A DNA stretch of 64,000 nucleotides from Bacteroidota bacterium (GTDB taxonomy: Bacteria > Bacteroidota > Bacteroidia > Chitinophagales > Chitinophagaceae). Positions 58,943 to 64,000 of the stretch are shown here, one piece after another. The stretch is from NCBI GenBank assembly GCA_016711825.1, contig JADJSG010000004.1, positions 1 through 64,000 on the forward strand. Reading direction: 5' to 3'. Within the stretch, counting starts at the first letter, position 1; each line of letters begins with the position of its first letter. The position numbers and the translations under genes were made by a program. The notes below the pieces were generated by a model. That model was not told the origin of the DNA and did not search any database. It saw only the letters and a list, made by a program, of their open reading frames with translations.

Positions 58943-59179
58943 ATGTCATACGAACCTCCTATTTACTGGAATGATTACGAAGATATTGCCCTCAAACTCT
59001 ATGAAAGATTTGGTGATGATTTTAATGAATCTAAAATATATCGTATTCGATTTACTGAACTTCTAGAATGGGTTTTGGCCATCGAAGGTTTTAAAGGCAC
59101 TCGTGAACAAAGCACTGAAGGGCATCTCGAAATGATACAAAGTAGTTGGGTCTATGAATGGCGCGACAATCAAAAATAG
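58943..59179 (+). CDS. iscX: Fe-S cluster assembly protein IscX
   Basis: 78 aa. Small acidic regulator of the cysteine desulfurase IscS. Motifs YWNDYEDIALKLYERFGDD, RFTELLEWVLAIEGFKGTRE and ESTEGHLEMIQSSW-like (here EQSTEGHLEMIQSSWVYEWR) match the family. Follows the ferredoxin gene. Confidence 0.92.
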   Translation: MSYEPPIYWNDYEDIALKLYERFGDDFNESKIYRIRFTELLEWVLAIEGFKGTREQSTEGHLEMIQSSWVYEWRDNQK

Positions 59180-59269
59180 GTTCACTTTTAATTCTTTTTC
59201 TGCCTATAATAATAGAGAAATTAATATACCTTTATAACTTTCATTTTTTTATTTTTAAAATAAACATTT

Positions 59270-60436
59270 ATGTCTTTAATATTGGTGATTGATGATGAAA
59301 AAAGCATCAGAAAAGCACTAACAGAAATTTTAGTGAGCGAAGGCTACAAAGTAGACGAAGCCACAGATGGTTTAGAGGGTTATAATCTTATCAAAGCGAA
59401 AAAATATGACTGTATACTAAGTGATATTAAAATGCCTCGTATGAGTGGCCTTGAAATGTTAGATAAATTGATGCACGAGGGTCTTGATACTCCTATTATC
59501 ATGATATCTGGACATGGCACTACAGACGATGCCGTGGATGCCGTTAAAAAAGGAGCATTTGATTACATTTCTAAACCCCCTGATTTAAATAGACTATTAA
59601 TCACCATCAGAAATGCCCTCGACAAAGCTTCATTAGTCATAGAAACAACTAACTTAAAACGAAAAGTAAACGGGCTGCAAGATATCATTGGTGAAAGTGA
59701 AGGTATTCGTTTGATTAAAAAAACAATCGACCGAGTAGCTCCTACAGAAGCACGAATACTCATTACAGGTGAAAATGGCAGTGGTAAAGAGCTGGTCGCT
59801 AGATGGGTTCATGAAAAAAGTCAACGATGTGGCAAAACCCTGGTGGAAGTGAACTGTGCAGCTATTCCATCTGAGTTAATTGACAGTGAACTTTTTGGGC
59901 ATGAAAAAGGATCTTTTACTTCTGCTATCAAACAACGCATTGGCAAATTTGAACAAGCTGATGGTGGCACCTTGTTTTTAGATGAAATTGGAGATATGAG
60001 CTTAAGTGCGCAAGCCAAAGTATTACGAGCATTACAGGAAGGAAAAATCACGAGAGTGGGGGGCGAAAAAGATATTGATGTGAATGTTAGGGTGATTGCT
60101 GCAACAAATAAAGACTTAGCCAAAGAAATAGAAATGAATCATTTTAGACTCGATCTATATCATCGTTTAAATGTAATTCCAATACATATCCCTTCACTGA
60201 ATGAAAGAAGAGAAGATATACCTATGTTGACAAAATATTTTTTGCAACAGATTTGTAGTGATTACAATATAAAAGAACTCCAAATAGATGAAGAAGCCAT
60301 TGCTGAATTAAAAAAACATAATTGGACGGGCAATATCAGAGAACTCAGAAATGTCATTGAACGTCTTGTTATTCTATGTGATGATATCATAAAAGCTTCT
60401 GATGTGAAAAAATTTGTATTCCCAATTTTACAATAA
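59270..60436 (+). CDS. Sigma-54-type response regulator lacking a DNA-binding domain
   Basis: 388 aa. Receiver domain at 1-120 with the phospho-Asp in CILSDIKMPRMSG and an acidic IDDEKS pocket; AAA+ domain at about 140-370 with Walker A GENGSGKELVARW, Walker B GGTLFLDEIGDM and R-fingers in NVRVIAATNKDL/RLDLYHRLNVIPI. The sigma-54 contact loop GAFTGA is GSFTSA here. The protein ends at DVKKFVFPILQ, before any Fis-type HTH. It may act on sigma-54 from solution or through partners. No sensor kinase is adjacent. DUF721 gene follows 15 bp later. Confidence 0.85.
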   Translation: MSLILVIDDEKSIRKALTEILVSEGYKVDEATDGLEGYNLIKAKKYDCILSDIKMPRMSGLEMLDKLMHEGLDTPIIMISGHGTTDDAVDAVKKGAFDYISKPPDLNRLLITIRNALDKASLVIETTNLKRKVNGLQDIIGESEGIRLIKKTIDRVAPTEARILITGENGSGKELVARWVHEKSQRCGKTLVEVNCAAIPSELIDSELFGHEKGSFTSAIKQRIGKFEQADGGTLFLDEIGDMSLSAQAKVLRALQEGKITRVGGEKDIDVNVRVIAATNKDLAKEIEMNHFRLDLYHRLNVIPIHIPSLNERREDIPMLTKYFLQQICSDYNIKELQIDEEAIAELKKHNWTGNIRELRNVIERLVILCDDIIKASDVKKFVFPILQ

Positions 60437-60451
60437 CAAACGACCTAAGAA

Positions 60452-60733
60452 ATGGCTTTATATTCAATGAAAGATGCACTCAACAAAATGCTTGAGCAAA
60501 GCCAATGGAAGGAAAGATACCTGGCAGAAAAAATTAAACTTGATTGGGAGAAGCTGATGGGTAAAACAGTTGCAAAACATACAGACAATCTAATCATCAA
60601 AGATCATAAATTATATATCTATACCCAGGTAGCGCCTTTAAAAAATGAACTTTCTTATAACAAGCAATTGTTATTAGATAAAATAAATCAACATCTGGAA
60701 GATCCCTTTATAAAGGAAATCATTATTTGCTAA
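60452..60733 (+). CDS. DUF721 (DciA-like) protein
   Basis: 93 aa. Matches DUF721, the family of the DnaB-loading factor DciA: LEQSQWKERYLAEKIKLDWE, WEKLMGKTVAKHTDNLIIKD and LYIYTQVAPLKNELSYNKQL. A role in replicative helicase loading is inferred for the family and not shown for this short form. Its stop codon overlaps the tpiA stop, with the two genes convergent. Confidence 0.7.
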   Translation: MALYSMKDALNKMLEQSQWKERYLAEKIKLDWEKLMGKTVAKHTDNLIIKDHKLYIYTQVAPLKNELSYNKQLLLDKINQHLEDPFIKEIIIC

Positions 60734-61500
60734 TGCAAGGCTTTAATAATGGGTAGAAACGTTTCTGCTTTTAAAGCAGCGCCACCAATTAAACCACCAT
60801 CTACATCTTCATTGGCAAACAACTCACTTGCATTTTGCGCATTACAGCTACCTCCATACAAAATAGAAATTTCAGAAGCAACACTTTCACTATATTGTTG
60901 ACTGATTAAATTTCTTATAAAAGCATGCATCTCCTGCGCCTGAGCTGTACTGGCTGTTACACCTGTACCTATTGCCCATATTGGCTCATACGCTATGGTT
61001 ATCTGATTTAAAAAATCTTGCGCTGATAAATGAAATAAACTTTCCTGCAGTTGATTGGCTACATATTCATTTTGCCCATTGGCTTCCCTAATTTCTAAAG
61101 GCTCACCACAACAAAAAAGTATTTGCATTTTTGATGCAACCAAAGTATCCACTTTACTTTTCAAAAACGCATTTGATTCATGAAATAACTGTCTTCTTTC
61201 AGAATGTCCAATAATTACATGACTCACCCCTATTTCTTGAAGCATTGAACTTGAAATTTCTCCTGTATAAGCCCCTGACGCATGATCGTTGCAGTTTTGA
61301 GCACCTAATTTCACTTGGATATTTACATTTTGGTTCAATTCATTGGCAACAGAAGACAGATGTGTAAACGGAGTACAAAACACTACTTCTTGATGCCCTT
61401 GTAATGATGGCATTTCATTGATTATATTTTTTACCAGTTGCACGCCTTCAGCAATCGATAAATTCATTTTCCAATTGCCTGCTACTATTTTTTTTCTCAT
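60730..61500 (-). CDS. tpiA: Triosephosphate isomerase
   Basis: 256 aa. Glycolytic interconversion of dihydroxyacetone phosphate and glyceraldehyde-3-phosphate. N-terminal KIVAGNWKMNLS, catalytic His in VIIGHSERRQLF, catalytic Glu in IAYEPIWAIGTGVTAS, phosphate-binding loops ILYGGSCNAQN and VDGGLIGGAALK. Full length. Followed upstream on the minus strand by the OmpH-like gene, 23 bp apart. Confidence 0.96.
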   Translation of the reverse strand: MRKKIVAGNWKMNLSIAEGVQLVKNIINEMPSLQGHQEVVFCTPFTHLSSVANELNQNVNIQVKLGAQNCNDHASGAYTGEISSSMLQEIGVSHVIIGHSERRQLFHESNAFLKSKVDTLVASKMQILFCCGEPLEIREANGQNEYVANQLQESLFHLSAQDFLNQITIAYEPIWAIGTGVTASTAQAQEMHAFIRNLISQQYSESVASEISILYGGSCNAQNASELFANEDVDGGLIGGAALKAETFLPIIKALH

Positions 61501-61523
61501 AAATCTATTAAAAAATTACCTTA

Positions 61524-62144
61524 TTATTTTGATGACTCTTTAGTTTCAGCTAGTTTATTGTTCATCCCTTTGATAATATCTTGTGTTACATCAAGTTCTT
61601 TATTGGCAAATAATATTGAACCATCTTTTGAATAGGAAAGAATATAATCATACCCTTTCTCTTCATTATAAATCTCAATATACTTGTGTAAATTATCATG
61701 AATTTCTTTATTAAATGCCTCCTGGTCTTTCATATATTTACTGCCTAAGTTTTGCCTTTTCAACTCTAACTCTTGTTGTTTTTGCATCAATGCCTGTTGG
61801 GCATTTTCTCCTTCAGCTTGTGTCAATTCTCCCTTTTGGGCTTTATTTTGCAATGCCACATATTCATTTTGCAATGAATTGGCCATTTTTTCTAAATCAG
61901 CATCTATATTTTTTTGTCTTGTTTCAAATTCAGCTTTTTTCTTTTTAAAATAATCATAATTGGCTTCTAAAGTATCTATATCTACATAGGCTACTTTTCC
62001 ACCCGCTATTGGAATCTCTTTACCCGTCGATTCCTTCGATTGCGTTCTTTGTTTTGCCGGCTTTTGTTCTTTCAATTTCATACCAAACAATATGATAACA
62101 CCCAATAAAGCCAATGCACTTAAAATAGTAGAAAGATTTTTCAT
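61524..62144 (-). CDS. OmpH/Skp-family periplasmic chaperone-like protein
   Basis: 206 aa. N-terminal hydrophobic segment (LSTILSALALLGVIILFGM) anchors or exports it, then KVAYVDIDTLEANYDYFKKK and a long coiled coil (about residues 65-160, KAEFETRQKNIDADLEKMAN and QQALMQKQQELELKRQNLGS). C-terminal EEKGYDYILSYSKDGSILFA is the OmpH consensus end. Likely a periplasmic holdase for outer-membrane proteins. Promoter-like TAATTTTG at 62168-62175. Confidence 0.85.
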   Translation of the reverse strand: MKNLSTILSALALLGVIILFGMKLKEQKPAKQRTQSKESTGKEIPIAGGKVAYVDIDTLEANYDYFKKKKAEFETRQKNIDADLEKMANSLQNEYVALQNKAQKGELTQAEGENAQQALMQKQQELELKRQNLGSKYMKDQEAFNKEIHDNLHKYIEIYNEEKGYDYILSYSKDGSILFANKELDVTQDIIKGMNNKLAETKESSK

Positions 62145-62241
62145 TTGAAATTTAAAAATATGAACAGCAAAATTAATAGAATGTATTGTTTAAAATCTAT
62201 TTGAAACTATATAGTTTAGTTAAATTAGTGACAGTTACCAA

Positions 62242-62793
62242 TTAAAGATTTTTAGCTAAAATTATGCTACACTGTTTACCTGTATGCGTAATAGTATCAC
62301 GTGAAGTAATATATATGTTGATAAATTCACCATTGATATTACCATAGCCATTGATATAATTATTACCACATGTGTTTTGTAGCGGAATGAAGAAAGATGT
62401 TTTTTCTGGATTCACTTCTGCTTCAATTATTTTGGCAGGACAGATAATGCCTAAATTATACAATTTCATTTTGTATGCAAAGTCAGGATGTGTAGTAATA
62501 TTTACTGAATAGGTAGGGTTTCCTCCTATGTTGCAATCATCAGTGGCATTGTAACTTCCTGTAAACTTATCACTCCATTTGATCTGACATTTATCGCCCT
62601 CAAACCCTTTAGGGCAAACACATACACCATCTGAACAAGAAGCCCCATTAAAACAAATAACCCCATCACATGGCCTAATTAAAGTTGTATCATTGTATTT
62701 GATATCATCCTTTTTGCAAGAATTAAAAATGATACTCATAAAAGAAAAAAGCACGATGCAAGAGGTAAGTATTGCGATTTTTATATGTTTCAT
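62242..62793 (-). CDS. Lipoprotein with an EGF-like domain
   Basis: 183 aa. Signal peptide with lipobox FNSCKKDD. Residues 42-70 form a six-cysteine EGF-like module: CDGVICFNGASCSDGVC followed by VCPKGFEGDKC. The rest is beta-rich (GSYNATDDCNIGGNPTYSVN, NGYGNINGEFINIYITSRDT) and not recognised. Found in several Bacteroidota lipoproteins; binding partner unknown. TACCTTTA (62798-62805) lies 4 nt before the ATG. Confidence 0.75.
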   Translation of the reverse strand: MKHIKIAILTSCIVLFSFMSIIFNSCKKDDIKYNDTTLIRPCDGVICFNGASCSDGVCVCPKGFEGDKCQIKWSDKFTGSYNATDDCNIGGNPTYSVNITTHPDFAYKMKLYNLGIICPAKIIEAEVNPEKTSFFIPLQNTCGNNYINGYGNINGEFINIYITSRDTITHTGKQCSIILAKNL

Positions 62794-62804
62794 AAACTAA
62801 AGGT

Positions 62805-62848
62805 AAAAAAAAATCCCAAAATAAGAAAAACTATTTTGGGAACTTTTT
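62805..62848 (-). terminator. Bidirectional-looking terminator downstream of the 2TM gene
   Basis: TCCCAAAATA / TATTTTGGGA perfect 10-bp stem with T-runs on both strands. Ends transcription of the 2TM gene on the minus strand. Confidence 0.75.
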
Positions 62849-62860
62849 TTTGTATGATTT

Positions 62861-63115
62861 TTAATTATTTTTTTGCTTCAAATATTCTTTAACACCAGCA
62901 TCTTCGTAGTTTGTAAATAATGATGCCCAATGTCCTAATAATGACAATCCCCATGCTGCTGTAATCCAAATACCCCATGGATAAACCCATTTATCTTTGG
63001 CACCCTGACCATAATACCAATAAAGCCAAAGACCTGCATTTGCAAGAATAAAAATGACTACATGTAACATAAATTTACTTTTTTCACCAGATGTGGGTGC
63101 TTTCTTAGTTGGCAT
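62861..63115 (-). CDS. 2TM-domain small membrane protein
   Basis: 84 aa from ATG 63115 (MPTKKAPTSGEKSK). Two membrane helices (FMLHVVIFILANAGLWLYWY and WGIWITAAWGLSLLGHWASL) flank a short loop, matching the 2TM family of unknown function. An upstream in-frame start at 63250 is rejected because TACATTTG (63151-63158) lies 35 bp before 63115. Confidence 0.75.
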   Translation of the reverse strand: MPTKKAPTSGEKSKFMLHVVIFILANAGLWLYWYYGQGAKDKWVYPWGIWITAAWGLSLLGHWASLFTNYEDAGVKEYLKQKNN

Positions 63116-63150
63116 AATATTGTATGATTTTGAAGAATAAGTTAATAATG

Positions 63151-63158
63151 CAAATGTA
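63151..63158 (-). promoter_or_regulatory. -7 promoter element of the 2TM gene
   Basis: TACATTTG on the minus strand, 35 bp before ATG 63115. Confidence 0.5.
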
Positions 63159-63525
63159 AGTAGGATTTTTTTAGGAAACAATATTGCAACCCATCGAATT
63201 GTAATTTTATTTTTAAAAAATAAATTTAAAAAAACATGAATATTGTTCAATTCAAATGAATAAAAATAGATCGCTCATATCGCTTTGAGAGAATGAATAG
63301 TTCATTAACCGTTTTGCGTATCATAAAAATAATATTTGAAACAGTATTTACTGTTAATTATAAGCGTTAAAAGGGCCATGATTATTTACCCAGATATGCA
63401 ATTGATGCGATGGCGACAATAAATACCGACGATATTATGCTTATAAAGAATGTCTATTTTTTACTGTTAGACTAAGAAGAAATACTACAAAATATTGGGA
63501 ACATATCTGATGGGACGTAGTCATA

Positions 63526-63778
63526 ATACCAATTTGAAATAAGAAATAGTCTAATGTTCGTTTAAACGAAAGAGCGTATAACATTATTAAATACTAATGA
63601 CCCAAGTATAATAGTCCATTTTTTGCTCGTTTAAACGCAATATGTGTAGGTATTATACCGATATTTTTCAGACTACCTGGTAAATGCATTTGGTATCAGA
63701 CGAATTCGTTTAAATTATAATGATTATCAAAGTATCAAACATTTATAAACCATACGTATTTAAAATTCAAATTGGTTT
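63526..63778. repeat. Inverted-repeat-bounded non-coding segment, possible MITE
   Basis: Ends ATACCAATTTGAA (63526-63538) and TTCAAATTGGTTT (63766-63778), 12 of 13 complementary. Inside are TTCGTTTAAACGAA (63557-63570), CGTTTAAACG (63628-63637) and R1 copy C. No ORF. Confidence 0.4.
63643..63702 (-). repeat. Intergenic repeat family R1, copy C
   Basis: On the minus strand: ATACCAAATGCATTTACCAG, then GTAGTCTGAAAAATATCGGT and ATAATACC. Aligned with copies A (25788) and B (36888). Confidence 0.55.
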
Positions 63779-63810
63779 GATCTGGAAAAAATATTTTTAC
63801 TACCAATAAA

Positions 63811-63840
63811 AAAATCCCCGAGTTTGCACTCGGGGATTTT
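63811..63840 (-). terminator. Terminator of the gene at the right edge
   Basis: AAAATCCCCGAGT / ACTCGGGGATTTT perfect 13-bp stem with a 4-nt loop, 22 bp beyond the stop of the partial gene; T-run on the minus strand. Confidence 0.85.
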
Positions 63841-63861
63841 AAATATTTAAAAGTGTTAAGA

Positions 63862-64000
63862 TTAATTTCTTCTTAAATTAGGGAAAGGTGGCGGCATGTT
63901 TGAAGGTCCTTCTTCACCATCACCAGCAGAACGATAATCAACTGCATTTGGATTACCATTTTGACCATATTGGAAGATAAAACGATCACGATCAATACCT
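63862..64000 (-). CDS. 3' end of an unidentified gene, cut by window edge
   Basis: The last 45 codons of a minus-strand gene: GIDRDRFIFQYGQNGNPNAV, then DYRSAGDGEEGPSNMPPPF and the C-terminal NLRRN. The segment is polar, with a proline-rich tail. Too short to name; it is followed by a strong terminator, which supports that it is a real gene end. Confidence 0.55.
   Translation of the reverse strand, partial: GIDRDRFIFQYGQNGNPNAVDYRSAGDGEEGPSNMPPPFPNLRRN

Larger units (their letters stand above)
63116..63861. other. Repeat-rich non-coding region at the right edge
   Basis: About 750 bp without a credible gene. It holds the 2TM promoter (63151-63158), an inverted-repeat-bounded segment (63526-63778) that includes R1 copy C, two CGTTTAAACG palindromes, and a terminator at 63811-63840. 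Confidence 0.55.

Overview
The window looks like a chromosomal segment of a low-GC Bacteroidota, probably a Chitinophagales or Flavobacteriales relative. The evidence is Bacteroidota-type promoters (TAnnTTTG at -7, almost no Shine-Dalgarno sequences), type IX secretion (T9SS) C-terminal sorting domains, the gliding lipoprotein GldH, a DUF4249 lipoprotein, a TonB-family transducer, a 947-aa CarB without the C-terminal allosteric domain, and split PntAA/PntAB/PntB. No tRNA, rRNA or CRISPR was found.

Layout. 1-4.2 kb: pepT, a MarC-family gene, yicC, gldH and lptB, every one broken by single-base indels, most likely consensus errors. 4.3-4.9 kb: intact rplY. 5.0-6.4 kb: an IS3-family insertion sequence. 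6.5-8.1 kb: large subunit of methylmalonyl-CoA mutase, frameshifted. 8.4-17.4 kb: a minus-strand surface-protein cluster with a 1,821-aa beta-helix T9SS protein, two paralogous T9SS proteins and an orphan T9SS domain. 18-25.7 kb: fusA, carA, purC, trmD and a eukaryotic-type isocitrate dehydrogenase. 25.9-30.4 kb: cytochrome/propeller lipoprotein, trxB, DUF4249 lipoprotein and TonB-like protein. 30.6-36.8 kb: pntAA-pntAB-pntB and carB. 37.1-42.3 kb: serine hydrolase, acyl-CoA dehydrogenase, engB, grpE and dnaJ. 42.4-47.3 kb: a minus-strand operon of outer-membrane protein, cca, pRiA4b-like gene, miaA and LptF/LptG permease. 47.3-51.8 kb: small genes, then a diheme cytochrome c peroxidase/MauG-like lipoprotein beside a copper-amine-oxidase-like lipoprotein. 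52.0-58.4 kb: a 2.1-kaa SdrD-repeat T9SS adhesin. 58.5-63.1 kb: ferredoxin, iscX, a response regulator, DUF721, tpiA, OmpH-like, EGF-like lipoprotein and a 2TM protein. The right end is a repeat-rich non-coding stretch and the 3' end of one more gene.

The most interesting signal is a set of 7-bp tandem arrays. One, 13 perfect copies of GAGTAGC, lies inside the signal-peptide region of the 1,821-aa surface protein. A 7-bp unit shifts frame with every copy gained or lost, so this is a plausible ON/OFF phase switch, and 13 copies puts it OFF from the best start codon. Related 7-bp arrays abut the 3' ends of the mutase gene and pntB. Other leads are the peroxidase/amine-oxidase-like pair (whose amine-oxidase partner has lost its copper ligands), about nine genes with a promoter only 4-7 nt from the start codon (candidate leaderless mRNAs), a decayed tandem duplication of a two-gene surface-protein unit, and two families of intergenic repeats.
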